DNA of 64,000 nucleotides from Tillus elongatus (GCA_964006375.1 OZ023265.1:158085618-158149617); one strand, 5' to 3'. Positions 23,134 to 36,128 are shown, numbered from the stretch's first letter. Numbers and translations are program-made. Notes: a model not told the origin generated them from the sequence alone.

Positions 23134-24050
23134 TGGCTTTTAAAGACTTCTTTTAATGAAAATTCGCTGATGAAAAACGTACATAGTAAAGCTGTAATAA
23201 AAACTAAAATAATGTCATTTTTATATACGTAAAAATGTCCTGGTCATATTTCTAGAAGCGACTTATGAGTTTTTTAATTCATTTATAGCTGGCGTGACGT
23301 GTCAGCCCATTAGCGCAATTTCCCGGTCTTTATTTTACACATTGTACATAATCGAACCGTGGACTAATCGCTTTGCAGGCTGGCACTGTTTAAAACGCTT
23401 GTAAAATACTTATAATAATACTTGTCGGCGACTAGTGCCATTTAAACGTGTCTTGAAACAATTTGTTTCAAAAGTATATTATATAGTCGAAGAAATACAT
23501 CTTTAAATCGAGTGCAAAAAAATAAACCTCACCTGACCTTATTAAACAAACATAACAAGGTCTAAGTGAGTATATCATAACTTTATCTCCGGCTTTTAAA
23601 TACTTCTTTCTATGAAAATTCACTGATGAAAAACGTACAAAGTAAAGCTGCAATAAAAACTAAAATAATGTCATTTTTATATACGTAAAAATGTCCTGGT
23701 CATATTTCTAGAAGCGACTTATGAGTTTTTAATTCATTTATAGCTGGAGTGACGTGTCAGCCCATTAGCGCAATTTTCCGGTCTTTATTTTACACATTGT
23801 ACATAATCGAACCGTGGACTAATCGCTTTGCAGGCTGGCACTGTTTAAGACGCTTGTAAAATACTTATAATAATACTTGTCGGCGACTAGTGCCATTTAA
23901 ACGTGTCTTGAAACAATTTGTTTCAAAAGTATATTATATAGTCGAAGAAATACAACCTTAAATCGAGTGCAAAGAAATAAACCTCATCTGACCTTATTAA
24001 ACAAACATAACAAGGAATTTGTGAGTATATCATAAATTTTTCCCGGCATC
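23134..24050. repeat. Tandem duplication, two units of approx. 457 bp
   Basis: 'gatgaaaaacgtaca' recurs at 23169 and 23624, and the units are almost identical throughout ('cgtgtcagcccattagcgc', 'gtcggcgactagtgcc'). No transposon signature is seen. The partial ORFs are not conserved in any useful way. Confidence 0.85.
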
Positions 24051-24309
24051 TCTAACACAATAAAATTTCATTTATATTCACATGTATGGACTACAAACAT
24101 AAAATATTTTATGTATCAATTTTGTTTAAATGCCTTGACGTCTCCCAAATTAATAAAAAAACATATAACCTTAAAGTACTGATGGATACAGTTGCACTTA
24201 CATTTATCCTTAAATTCCAATCCCTGTGCACAACTGAAGAAACCAGAACCAGCACCATAACCCAGAAAAGTACGAAACACACAACACACTTTATGTTAAC
24301 GAATTAGGA

Positions 24310-24775
24310 AATATATACTATTTTAAATATAACAAGTCACTTTATCTAAAAAAATTAAGAGACGAAACCGCACTTATTAAAGACATTCATAACTTCCGTA
24401 CATATGTGGTTTAATGTAACAAACACTAAGCGATAATTTCCAAACTTTTTGAAAATCCACTAGCCGCGAAAAGCCCTTAACAAACGTACATTTGTGCCGA
24501 TCCGAATTCAATTAAAAATGCTAAATTAATAATATAACTGGTTTACAGGACAAATATCGACAGAAAAGTGAGTTATATTCGATAAAACGGAGATAAAAGA
24601 GCTGCTAGATAATTTTTTGTCCAGTTACGTAGGTGATATAACGGAATGATTTACCATTTATAGAAGAAGGAATATACTACAAAATATTTTTAAAATGATA
24701 TGTTTATCAGAAAAACCCGTTAAAACATCTTATGGATATTAACATTTCTAGAGCAATAAAAATAAAATTAATAAT
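24310..24775. other. No gene recognised
   Basis: AT-rich single-copy-looking sequence between the tandem duplication and a MITE. No long ORF or repeat match within the window. Confidence 0.5.
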
Positions 24776-24779
24776 AAAA

Positions 24780-25090
24780 AGTGCGTTATGGTAGTGAATT
24801 TTCATTTAAATGTTTTTAATAGCAAATATGTGTGCTTTTTTTTAAGAAAGCAGGTATCAAATTTGGTTACCAGTATAACCTATATAGTAAAAACAATCTG
24901 CCATGTTTCATCAAAATAACTTTATTGTTTGAAAATGTACAAAAATTTCCGAAAGTATACTGAAAGTGTTTCCGAAAAAACTCTTTTCTTGGTCGACCTT
25001 ATAGGTTAATAGCAAATTGAGCTATTCAAATATGAAGCATATGATCAAAATTCGCTACCATAACGCACTTGCTGCGTCCAGAATTTCTTT
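24780..25090. mobile_element. MITE-like element ('gcagcaagtg' family)
   Basis: Starts inside the left terminal repeat ('gtgcgttatggtagtg') and has a complete right end ('cataacgcacttgctgcgtc'). The interior parallels 1898-2216, including 'gttaccagtataacc' and 'tataggttaatagc'. Confidence 0.75.
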
Positions 25091-25119
25091 TCCGACAAAC
25101 ATGCATTAGACTTCGACTT

Positions 25120-25800
25120 TAAAAAAAAGAAAATTTGTATCACCAACGACTTATGGGCCACCCTGTGATTGTAGGAGTATTCTTTTAAGATGTAGCTCAA
25201 GACACCCTATAATGAATGTATACAAATTTTTTTCATGTCTTGTATAATAACGGATATATTGAGCTTTATTGATTTTTTACGAAAATTTGACAAAAATTAT
25301 ATACCATTAACCGATAAACTCTATAGCTAAGGCTACTGCCAAGTATCAGAGAAAGGGTCTATTTGAAATAAATTTTGTGGAAGTATTTTAGTAAAATGAA
25401 GGACAATGACGGTTGAAACTATGACTTCAGGGTTTGTAAAACATTTTTCTTGAGACACTTATTTGTATAGCCCGTATTAGATTCAAGTTCTTGGCCTAAA
25501 TGTTGCCAATTTTAAGGTTTTAAATGGTAACTTTGACGTTTTGAGGAAAACCACAATTTATTTTTCTTACAATGTCTTTTGGCCTACAGAGCTAAATTTT
25601 GGTAGGTAATTTACCTATAATTGTATAAACCCGGGTGCCCTTACTTTGTTATTTCCGGAGATATAAAATTTTTTCACACAAAATTTTCCGGGAAAACATG
25701 GGCCGATTTTCCTGGCTAACGAACTTATCCAAGCCACTTGCAAAAGGAAAGTATTCATCAAATTTAATCAAAATCGGCCCATTAGTTTTTGAGTTATCGG
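25120..25800 (+). repeat. TA-associated repeat, left module without array
   Basis: Parallels 2270-2838, and continues through 'gaacttatccaagccac' and 'gagttatcggtgtgat'. There the (TA)n would start, but 'cggagttggttac' follows instead. Confidence 0.75.
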
Positions 25801-26379
25801 TGTGATCGGAGTTGGTTACACGTTTATAAAAAACGGGACATATGATTAATCTGAAAATTTGGATACTGCCATAAATAGGCACGACCTGTCTTCTAAAATT
25901 TTTTCATTTTGGCGGTGTTGTCGCTTCTACTCCAAAGTAGTACCAACTTTCTTATTTTTAATGGGGCAGCCTGTATATTATTTTGTTTTTAGAATTGAAA
26001 TTTCTTTAGGATCATTTTTTCTTAATAGCGTCCCTTATACTCATCTACACCCGTTTTCGAGATAATACTTATTTAATTTTTTTTCTCATAAAAATGGTAC
26101 CACTAAAATTTTAATTTAGCTGCTATTTGAAACCATAGAGGGCTAAAATTTCAAGCACAGTTTTCAAAAGCCTGGTATTTAATAGTTACTCAAATAAATT
26201 CATTTAATGTTATACAGGGTTGTTTAAAATTGATCACTTTAACGTGACACAAAAAAAAGCCATAACTTTATTTTTTTAAATATGACACCCTGTATATTAG
26301 TTGAAATTCTGAAAGACAATTAAATTTCCTCCAAATTGATTTACCATTATGGTATACCTAACTCGTCAAGTTTTCGAAA

Positions 26380-26670
26380 TAATCGCAATAAGTACTAAAA
26401 AACTTAAAATTTTTCCCGAAAACCTTTTCCGATTTTTCTGGTTAACGAACTTATCCAAGCCATTTACACAAAGAAGGTACGAGCCAAATTTTATCAAAAT
26501 CGGCCCATTATTTTTGGGAGAAAATTTCTTTTCGAATGAAAAGTCAAAATTTTCCCAAAAAACCTCGTCCGATTTTCCTGACCAACGAACTTGTCCAAGC
26601 CATTTACAAAAGGAAGGTACATGTCAAATTTTATCAAAATCGGCCCATTCTTTTTCTAGTTATCGGTGTG

Positions 26671-26763
<93 letters not shown>

Positions 26764-26905
26764 CATACATACATATAAACATATAAAAATTGAAAGTGAC
26801 CCCTAGGGGTCCTAGTTTGCCTCATTTACAAAAATTTTTTCAAAATTCAGAAGTCAGGATCTCCCCATTAGTGAATGTTTTCTACGAAAATTCACTAAAA
26901 TGCTA
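26380..26905 (+). repeat. TA-associated repeat, complete copy
   Basis: Left module with the 'ttatccaagccatttac' segment present twice, (TA)n at 26674-26757 and then 'tacatacatacatac', and right module to the hairpin 'ttagtgaatg..aattcactaaa' (26865-26905). Confidence 0.75.
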
Positions 26906-27099
26906 GACGCATAAAATCGGTATCATGGCGAATTTTCATGAAAATACTTTAAATGTCGAATAACATTAAATTTATTTATTTCCAAAGTACAAATTAGTTT
27001 CGAGGAAAACTCTTTTTTTCTGAGAAGTCTCTTTGATAGGCTTGGCTAACGAATTCATCCAGGCGATTAAGGAAGGGGAAATTATAAATTTGGCAAATA

Positions 27100-27820
27100 G
27101 CACCTTTATGTAAATTCTTCACATAACTTCGTTAAATCCAGTCTGATCGAACCAGTTTTTCTGGAAAAAATTTAATTTGCTTCCTGAAAATGTTTGTATC
27201 TCAAAAATAACAACGTTATTTTACTTATATTCTAAACACAAGTTGTTTTTATAGACCAGTATATACCAAACTGTAAGTTTCTATCTTTTTGGAAATAGTG
27301 TTACATATAGCTATTTATTTGTTTCCTTCAGGGTACCAAAATATAGCTCAAGAATAACGTTTTTGTATGATAAACACAATTTAGTCAACTTCGCTGAATA
27401 GAAGTATATTTCTGCCAAAATTCGCTTGAAATCTTTTTTCAAAAATCACTAAATATTTTTTACGAAAATTCACAAAATAAACAAAAATTCTACAAGCGTC
27501 AGGCACGAACGAAGTCACAACTTGATCACCCATGCAGAAACTGGCCGCGCACGACACTACAAAACTCTAGAACTGCGCCAGACGCCACTCATATTTGGCT
27601 TTGACGAGTTGTCCAGATACTTAGGTGATCGGGTATGTCAATTTAGGGTCTCACCTGACACTTGCAAACCCACTTTATCAATTATAATTTTTCAAATAGT
27701 ATATGAAAATGCGGCACCATAACGTACTTGCTGCGTCCAAACTTGTAGTCCTGGGTATATATGGTTTGTTCGTTTATCCAGTTGGTAACCGAAGAAAGAT
27801 ATTTAACTCGTTTACATCAC
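27100..27820. other. No gene recognised; one MITE end
   Basis: A single 'gcagcaagtg' MITE end lies at 27700-27745 ('cataacgtacttgctgcgtc'). A 66-codon frame at 27522-27722 has no recognised motif and no splice context. Confidence 0.45.
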
Positions 27821-27822
27821 TA

Positions 27823-29105
27823 CGATGGCGGGTCAATAAATCCGTGATTTTTTGAATAAAACACAGGTTTTTTGACAAAAAATCATTTTATTTCTCAACA
27901 TAGTCTCCTTTGGGCTCTATACACTTCGTTCAACGTTTCCCCAATTTTTTATCCCTTCCAAAAAATAGGATTAGTCAAGGTCCTAAAAATTAGTATTTGT
28001 TTGTGAGATGATTTCATCATTCGAGTTAAATTTCTTTCCGCCGGACCTTTTCTTTAAGTTTGGAAGCAAAAATAGTCACTCGGGGCTAAATCCGGCAATA
28101 GGATGGATGAGGGAACAATTCGTAGCCCAATTTATGCAATTTTTCCACGGAGACTACACATATGTGCACCCTTGCATTGTCTTGGTGGAAAAGAACATTT
28201 TTCTTGGCCAAATCCCGTCGTTTATTCTTCAAATCGTCACTGAATCGGTCAAATAAGTTGGTATAATATTCGCCATTGATTGTTCTGCCCTTGTGAAGGT
28301 AATCAATGTGAATTATACCGCGTGCATCCCGAAAAACGGTCGCCCTGACTTTATTGGTTGACAAACCCACCTTGGCGTTCTTCGGCGCCAATTCTCACGG
28401 AGAAACCCACTAATTTGACTGCTGCTTGGTCTCTGGTGTGTTGTGGTGAAGCCATGTTTCGTCCACTGTTACGAAACGGCGCAAAATCTGGTCCCTATTG
28501 CGATTGAACAACTCCAAACACTCCTTCCAAGTTGTCACACGATTGCGTTTGTGGTCGATTGTGAGCAAACGCGGCACCCATCTTGCGGATAGCTTTCTCA
28601 TACCCAAGTGATTATGCAAAATTGAAACCACTGAGTCAGGTGATATACCTATGGCTTCCACAATCTTCCACACTTTCAATCTCCGATCGGCCAACAACAT
28701 ATTCTGATTTTTTTGAATTGTCTCGGATGTAGCGACTGGGCGTCCAGAACGTTTGGCGTCATTTGTGCTTGTACGGCCGCAACGAAATTCAGTAAACCAC
28801 TGTTTTACCATGGAAATTAATGGTTCAGAGTCCCCATAGTATTTATAAAGCTTAGCCTTGGTTTGAGTGATGGATTTTTACGCAAAAAATAATGTTTGAT
28901 GAGCACACGAAACTCACTTTTTTCATTTTCGTTATAACTCAAGAGGTTGTCTGCTTTCAATGACCAGCTAACACAAACTAAATGATGCAGCTTGTTCAAA
29001 ATTTGACAGGAGTCAACTGACAAATGATTGTCGACATGAGCAGTGTTGCCCTTTCTGTGAAGAGGCGGGAAATTCAAAATGTTACGGACTTATTGACCGG
29101 CCCTC
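27823..29105 (-). mobile_element. Full-length mariner (irritans-like, DD34D)
   Basis: 1283 bp between TA dinucleotides (27821-27822, 29106-29107). Ends match as inverted repeats of about 25 bp with mismatches ('gggtcaataaatccgtga' on the left; reversed, 'cggtcaataagtccgtaa' on the right). Length, TA target and transposase all fit a mariner. It lies in otherwise unremarkable sequence. Confidence 0.88.
27888..28926 (-). pseudogene. mariner transposase, inactivated
   Basis: From ATG 28926 (NEKSEFRVLIKHYF) to TAA 27888, near the usual length of about 345 codons. Landmarks: helix-turn-helix region WFTEFRCGRTSTND, first catalytic Asp in VTVDETWLHH, second in LFHQDNARVH, third in a shifted frame LAPSDYF. 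Damage: a frameshift between 28926 and 28811, two in-frame stops near 28398 and 28383, and two one-base deletions around 28080 that break the frame on both sides of the third Asp. HNHLGMRKLSARWVP and GIIHIDYLHKGRTINGEYY match the irritans subfamily. Not functional. Confidence 0.9.
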
Positions 29106-29199
29106 TAACTCTACACTTTAAGCTTCTGCCAAATCTCACGACGGGTCTATTTGAAGAAATGTTCTGCGAATTCATATATAAGTCAAACGAAGAACAAAA

Positions 29200-29760
29200 G
29201 CTGTTAAAACAAAAACTTAAGACCTTGTTAAATACACATCCGGCAATATTTTCTGTCTATAATCCGCATTCGTTCTACATGTGTTGGGAATAATGGCTTT
29301 CTGGATACGGAATAGAATAATGAACAATTTGAGTTGCTCCAGGTAGTGGAAGATTTTCTCGGGAATTAGCCCATTCCCAGATGTGACAAGCGATCTTCTC
29401 GACTTTCCAAATATGCTTATTTCCTCCGCTAATTGCGTCGGTTTATTTATCTTTGTCGCATATGTCGTTTGTATATTATGGTCGAATGGTACATTGAAAT
29501 CTATTAGTTGGACTTGATTCTTTGTTTCTCGAACATGAGAATATCCGGCCTGTTGGGCTCTATCCATTTGTCCGTCTGCGGTGGTCGGTTTCGTTATAAT
29601 TTGAAGTTGCGAGTTTCTAGTACTTCGTCCGACCGGTATTTGTAGTAAGTACTAGTTTCATAAATCAGCCCTGCAGACAGTGATAGAGCCTGGCAATCAA
29701 TTTTTGCAGCTTCTTCATGTCCTGATGTATACTCATGATTTGCTTAGGAGGTACAAGCGA
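29200..29760 (-). pseudogene. Non-LTR retrotransposon C-terminal (RLE-type) fragment
   Basis: Minus-strand frames give YYKYRSDEVLE, EPNRPDILMFEK, QLIDFNVPFDHNIQ, INKPTQLAEEIS and SGNGLIPEKIFHYL. RPDI followed by LID and (V/I)PxDxN is the PD-(D/E)XK-like endonuclease region at the C-terminus of R2/R4/Dong-type elements. The frame changes between PDILMFEK and QLIDF, so it is broken. It is distinct from the R1-like LINE next to it, which should carry an N-terminal APE-type nuclease. Confidence 0.6.
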
Positions 29761-29967
29761 CCGTTAGATGGTCTCCGAACTACCATGGTTCGACATTTGT
29801 CACTTATTCCATGCTTTATTATAAATCTTTAATAGTTTTTATTGTTGATTACCCTATCTTGTATGGATATTGTTAACTCATATGTTCCGCCATACACAGT
29901 TCCCTGCGTGTGCCGGTTCCCTGATGACGCATTGTCTACGCATGTTTGTTCTTGACTATTGGGTCCT

Positions 29968-31800
29968 TTTTTTTCTCATAGCGGAGGTGAATGCTTTTTA
30001 CACAAGCCGGTGGCTGGCGCTTCCGTCATCTGACACCAACCGGCACTGTGGTGACTCCCCTCCTCACTAGGTCGGCACTTCCCACTAAGCAACCCCTTGA
30101 CACCCAGAAACGTGGCGGAAGCCACTCGCTGGCATTGCTTCACCACGTCCCTCTCAACTCCTGTTATTCTCAAAACTTCTACACCCTGTCTCCATTCTCC
30201 TTTTACTTCATTATTTCTACGATCCCTCTCTCAACAGTATTTCACACCCTTTCAATTCACAGCATATGCTCCACCACATTATCTCCTGCTATATCACTGT
30301 CATCACTTGCAAACATTTTATACTTTTTTTCTCTTATTTCCGACCATCTTAGGCACTCAAAGACCGTGTGTTAAGGCGTATCTCTATCGCCACAATACGT
30401 ACAATCCTCTTTGTCGACTATTTTGATTTTATTCAAGTAAGACCTGAAATGTCCATGACTTGACATAAATTGGTTAAAATAATAACCCATGATGTCTCGA
30501 TATCCATGTCTGTATGTGTGGAATGAGCCTCTTTGTCCACTGGGATGTTGACATTTTCTCTTTCCATTCTCGCTGCCACTCCAGCATTGGTTCGGTTCTT
30601 GCTTCTTTTTTTCTTCTCTTCTATTTTCGTGTCTTTTATAAATTACATCTCTTGCCAATAAGTGTATAGGGATCGATCCTCCAATCACTTTGCTTTCGTT
30701 GCCACTGTTCTATATGCATTTGCTATTCTGATGGCTACCTTTCTCTGTGCTCCCTCAACCTTTTTTCTACACATTGTCTTTGACAACACGACCTTCAATG
30801 CTGGTGCACCATACAGTATGATTGAGTTTACCACACTACTCAGCACTCTCCTTCTCCCTTCGTCCCGATATTTTGCATCAGATGCCCTAGCTTTACAAAC
30901 ATCATGTCTGCTTTTTTCACTACTCTTTCTATGTGCACACCCATGTTCATGTTATGTCCTACTTATATGCCGCGGTAGTTCAGGCCTGTCTGCGACTAAA
31001 TTTCACCATTCCCCACCTTGACGGTTACTTTTCTTAATGTTCTTCGTCCCACTAGCACAATACTTTTAGTTTGGTGAGGCGCGAGTTGTAGACCACTTTT
31101 TGCCATCCAGTTTTCCACCCTTGCCACTGACGAGTTGCTATTATCTTCTGTGTCATCCTTATTTCCTTCGCTTACAACCAGCGCCAAATCATCTGCATAC
31201 CCTATGATAGCTGTGTTATTTACGGACTCCAGACTAAAAACCTTATCGTAATACCAATTCCACAATGGTCCTAGGATTGACCCCTGAGGCACTCCACATA
31301 TAGCCTGCATCTGATATTTCTGTACGATCAGTAGCTGTCTGTCTTCCAGGTAACTACATCCTATTTTCAGCAGATATGGCTCCACCTGCCTCTTTCTTAA
31401 CACTTCGTATATGCCTCTCCATGGTGCTATATTGAATGCATTTTTTTACGTCCAATGTTAGCATGGCCACAAGCCTGTTTTTATTGCCTTTTTTCCTTGC
31501 CACCTCCTGTACCTCATTTACAGCATCCATCATCGAGCGCCCCTTGCGAAGCCAAATTGGTTGTCTGCTAACCCTTATCTTCTCTCGATATAATTCTTTA
31601 TTTATTATATGTTCATATAATTTTGCTATTCCGTCTTCCAGGCAAATAGTTCTATATGAACTCTTCCCTCCTGTTTTCTGTTGCTTCTCCAACAACACCA
31701 ATCGAACAGTCTTCCATTCTGACGGAAAACTTCCATCACTGATTAGCTTGGGGTAGCTACCATGGAATTCCTTCTCTTCTCACGCCATTCTCAGATATTT
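29968..31800 (-). mobile_element. R1-like LINE, 5' truncated
   Basis: The minus-strand copy begins near 31800 inside the reverse transcriptase and runs to an A-rich end near 29968 (plus-strand 'cctttttttttctc'). It contains RT motifs, a C-terminal zinc-knuckle region and about 300 bp after it. Fragments of another LINE follow immediately downstream. Confidence 0.75.
30371..31790 (-). pseudogene. R1-like reverse transcriptase and C-terminal domain
   Basis: Order on the minus strand: FPSEWKTVRLVLLEK, YRTICLEDGIAKLYEHII (fingers), RKGRSMMDAVNEV, TLDVKKC, CGVPQGSILGP, then the catalytic box IIGYADDLALVVSEG, then after a gap of disrupted frames YFNQFMSSHGHFRSYL and CTYCGDRDTP. The GYADDLALVV form and the SHGHFRSYL..C-x-x-C tail are typical of R1/TRAS-like LINEs. 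Frameshifts join the pieces near 31380 and between 30996 and 30690. The endonuclease half is missing. Confidence 0.82.
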
Positions 31801-31875
31801 TGCGGTTGTATATTTCGGCTGTTGGAGGCTGGTTACTAGCCAAATTTAGTGGTATCAGGTTTCGATCATTTAGAC

Positions 31876-32862
31876 AGATAATAGAAAATTAAGCGTTGAA
31901 TGTAACGGCTTCTCCTCCAAACACCAAAATTTATTTCAGAATTTCTCTTACTCCCGACGCGTTTCGACACTCCAAGAGGTCATCTTTAGGGGATAAATCT
32001 ACAAACATAAACAAGATGGGTCTGTCGAAAAAACATTAGTTTTTCCGGTAGGCAATTGTGCATGTCAGAGCACAATGATGACAAGGTGATCTTCACAGAA
32101 AAGTCAAAGGTCAAAGTGACAAGTCACACAGAAAACATCGACCAACAGTCAAGTTAAATTCCAAAAAAACTACAGATACAGCAACAACAGTTAAAAATGT
32201 TAAGTTAAGCATGCAACTACGTTAACAAAGCTAAAAGCATCAAGGAACTGAAAAGCACTGAAAGTCAGAAAACTGTCAAAGTATAATAATTGATATTTTT
32301 GAATACTAAATAAACAAGTCTATTGTTGAGTAAAAAAGAAAAGCCAATGAGTGAAACTGACAGGTTAAACAACACAGCAGGCAGGCAACGTCAAGCAAGA
32401 AACCCAATGAGAACCATCAGGGCAAAGAAAACTGTGAAAACATTAAGTAAAAAGAAATGAGCCATACTCACTTGAACAATTCTCAGAAAATTGAACTTGA
32501 AACTATACAGGAAGGTTTTAACAAGTCACAGCTTCATACATTGTGCCAGGGGCCATGCAACACTACGTCTGCATAATGCCAGAAAATTGTTTTCAAGAAC
32601 AAAAATCAATGTAAAAGATCGGCGATTTTTAACAGCCATGATGAAGGGCGGCCATTGTGTAAACTTGAAACGGGCAGGGTGCACCGGCGCAGGTGCGAAA
32701 GAAGTGTCAGAAGCGAAATGTCAATGACAAAAGAGCAAGGAATGGTAGGGGAGCCATATGGCCAATGGATGAAGTTGTGAAACGCGTCGGGAGTAAGAGA
32801 AATTCTGAAATAAATTTTGGTGTCTGGAGGAGAAGCCGCTACATTCAACGTTTAATTATGGT
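31876..32862. mobile_element. Inverted-repeat element with hammerhead-like ends
   Basis: The ends (31876-31965 and 32775-32862) share about 90 bp in inverted orientation, including 'cgacgcgtttcgaca' and 'caaaatttatttcagaattt'. The left end continues into a complete hammerhead-like fold (31952-31993), and the right end keeps only its 3' half (GAAACGCGTCGGGAG from 32779). The interior has no recognised protein. Two opposed ribozyme-bearing ends suggest a Penelope-like remnant or a derived element. Confidence 0.65.
31952..31993 (-). ncRNA. Hammerhead-like motif (lineage E)
   Basis: Helix I TCCC/GGGA, first box CTAAAGA (consensus CTGANGA, so G to A), extra T, helix II GAC-CTC / GAG-(T)-GTC with one bulge, GAAA, helix III CG/CG without a loop, GTC. 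The 3' half, GAAACGCGTC, is a form I associate with Penelope-like hammerheads. The lost G in the first box should inactivate it. Confidence 0.6.
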
Positions 32863-32999
32863 AATCCAAGACAGTGTGACGTTCAGAAATAAGATAATAG
32901 AAAACATTGGATGTTCTTCAGTTTTTTGATGGGAGTAACTATATAAATTAATTTGCTGTTCATTACCAAATTTTATTACTTATAGCATACCTCTTTTAC

Positions 33000-34120
33000 T
33001 CTCCGATCTTGGTAATGACATTTGTTCTGCAGTTGAATTTTGGTATGTAATTCTATATTCCGTCATATTGTCCTGGACAAGTCTATCCAACTCGTCCAGG
33101 TCAGTGTTTGACCAATTTATTATTCGATAAGTAAGTATCAGAAGAGCATAGAAATTTATTGACTTCATCTTGTTGCCTGCTGTTAATTAAGTTGCAAGTA
33201 CTGTTTCGGCTTCTTTTTAATGACGCTTTTTTATGTTCCCTGAAGTTGATAGCCAAGTACTTATAGTTTTGTGGTTCTCAAAAATCTTGGATAATTTCTC
33301 CCTGCGTAAGTAATCAGTATATTTGTTATTATTAAATTCTAATTATAGTAAATAATATGTCGTGCAGCAAAAAGAGCGCATAAGTTTGAAAACTTTTTCG
33401 TTCGCCATAATAGAAAATAAAATGTTGGCCAACGATTGCAAAACACTGAAAGCAGTATTTTCTTGGTTTTCACGTGCTTAGTTTTTTTTTTAAATACGTA
33501 AAAATAAGACTTTGCAAGAAAATAAAAATCACTGTTAACGAAATGCCTCTCTTTTATTTATCAGGGTAAAACGGAATTTATGTTTTTTTTTTATATATTT
33601 CTGTATTATTACAAGGAAACAAAAATGGCATTTTGCTAGACACATCTATTTTCGAACTGTTTAATTTACTGAGTCACTGGCATCGTGAGAATACTACAAA
33701 ATATTAATCACAAAAAAGTGTTTTCCTATATTATATGTCACTGACACGACCGTTTTACAGGAAAACAGATGTTTCGTCAAACTATAACACCCATGCCAAA
33801 ATTTATTTTTGGATCTCATTTTACGAAGTGTTTTGACTTAGAACTTGGGTCTGGTTATTAAAGGAATATATAAACAATATAAGGACAAAGCCTTGATGCA
33901 TAAAATACAGTATGGTATCGAAGGTTCATTAAAACTGATTTACATTTACAAAATGTTGATTAAAGTGTTAACAGAATGTGTAAAAATGAATATAATATTA
34001 TATGTAGCCTTTCAAGTTAAGTTGTCCATGCCAAAAAGTTGATGCAAGAATAATAACATACGTAAAATTGCATTTGATTTCACAATCATCTGTGACAAGC
34101 AATGTAACCATAGATTTAGC
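33000..34120. other. No gene recognised
   Basis: AT-rich sequence with short unrelated open frames (up to 65 codons), no splice-bounded candidate and no repeat shared within the window. Confidence 0.5.
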
Positions 34121-34127
34121 TTTTAGT

Positions 34128-34330
34128 GAATTTTCGTAGAAAGAATTCACTAATGTGGAGATCGACACTTTTGAATTTTGAAAAAAAAAAATTGAACGCG
34201 AACTAGGCTCCTTAGAACACATATCCAGGGTCAGTTTCAATTTATATATATAAATATATAAATTATATATATAAATTGAAACTGACCCTGGATATGTGTT
34301 CTAAGGAGCCTAGTTCGCGTTCAATATAGA
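34128..34330. repeat. Palindromic pair of TA-repeat right modules
   Basis: 34193-34255 and 34262-34325 are exact or nearly exact reverse complements ('gcgaactaggctccttag', 'catatccagggtcagtttc') around a 20-bp AT centre. The left copy continues to its 'agtgaattttcgtag' hairpin end at 34128, while the right one stops at 34326. Confidence 0.85.
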
Positions 34331-34371
34331 CATACTTGGTTCTCGGTTTGAACCGCGTCCAGAATTAATGA

Positions 34372-34412
34372 AAAGTCGACGTTTCGGCTCCTGTTTTGAA
34401 GCCATTTTCAAG
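34372..34412 (-). ncRNA. Degenerate hammerhead-like motif (lineage F)
   Basis: Reads CTTGAAAATGGCTTC, then GAGCCGAAACGTCGAC. Helix II GGCT(TC)/(GA)GCC, GAAAC and GTC are present, but the first box (CTTGAAAA instead of CTGANGA) has lost core residues. It lies at the edge of the 70-bp minisatellite. Confidence 0.4.
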
Positions 34413-35045
34413 AGATAAAGGAAATATGTAAGGATACTCTAAGGCATCAATCTGCCTACTTCTTAGAGTGGTGGACAAAGGTGGGTAAAGGAAATATGTA
34501 AGGACATTCTAAGGCCTCAATCTGCCTACTCCTTAGAGTGGTGGACAAAGGTGGGTAAAGGAAATATGTAAGGACACTCTAAGGTCTTAATTTGCCTACT
34601 CCTTAGAGTGGTGGACAAAGGTGGGTAAAGGAAATATGTAAGGACACTCTAAGGCCTCAATCTGCCTACTCCTTAGAGTGGTGGACAAAGGTAGGTAAAA
34701 GAGATATGTAAGGACACTCTAAGGCCTCAATCTGCCTACTCCTTAGTTTGGTGGGTAAAGGTGGGTAAAGGAAATATGTAAGGACACTCTAAGGCCTCAA
34801 TCTGCCTACCCCTTAGAGTGGTGGACAAAGGTGGGTAAATGAAATATGTAAGTACACTCTAAGGCCTCAATCTGCCTACCCCTTAGAGTGGTGGACAAAG
34901 GTGGGTAAAGGAAATATGTAAGTACACTCTAAGGCATCTATCTGCCTACTCCTTAGATTGGTGGACAAAGGTGGGTAAATGAAATATGTAAGGACACTCT
35001 AAGGCCTCAATCTGCCTACCCCTTAGAGTGGTGGACAAAGGTGGG
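34411..35045. repeat. Minisatellite, 9 units of 70 bp
   Basis: 'gaaatatgta' or 'gagatatgta' recurs at 34421, 34491, 34561, 34631, 34701, 34771, 34841, 34911 and 34981, exactly 70 bp apart. Units hold 'actctaaggcctcaatctgc' and 'cttagagtggtggacaaagg', with point differences. There are no spacers, so this is not a CRISPR array. 'ctctaagg' and 'ccttagag' in each unit are inverted and could form a small stem. Confidence 0.95.
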
Positions 35046-35479
35046 TTGGGTTGTTGTAGCTCGATTACGGGGCCTCAATCTGCCTACTCCCCAAATCTCG
35101 CCGGAGATCGTCTGTGAGGTGTCAGTGTGTTCAACACCAGTCAGCTTCCGATTTAACTGGATGTCACCTCAACTTGGTTATTTTAAATGGAACATCCTTT
35201 ATATTGTTACATATTTGAATGCATCATTTCCTCTAAAATACACTCATGCTAAGTTTTTTGCATTCATCTTCGATAATAACGGAGATATTTGAAAAAACAT
35301 TTTACCAACAAACATTTTACCATGAATTGTACATTGTTAGTAAGGTATAATATTAAAATTCTTTAAATTTAAATGGATCTTGGAGATTGGTTTTAGAGGT
35401 CCCAGTGATTCCCAAGCGATTAGAAGAAATTTATATTTCCTATGGAACTAGAAAACTAAATTTGGTACATATATGTAAA

Positions 35480-36031
<552 letters not shown>

Positions 36032-36100
<69 letters not shown>

Positions 36101-36128
36101 AATGCATATAAATAAATAAATAAAAATA

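Noticed and set aside
30662..31021. Plus-strand ORFs across the R1-like LINE (also 29991, 30097, 31436)
   Set aside because: Antisense shadows of the reverse-strand LINE frames.
34411..35045. CRISPR array
   Set aside because: The 70-bp units are contiguous without unique spacers, in a eukaryotic repeat setting. It is a minisatellite.
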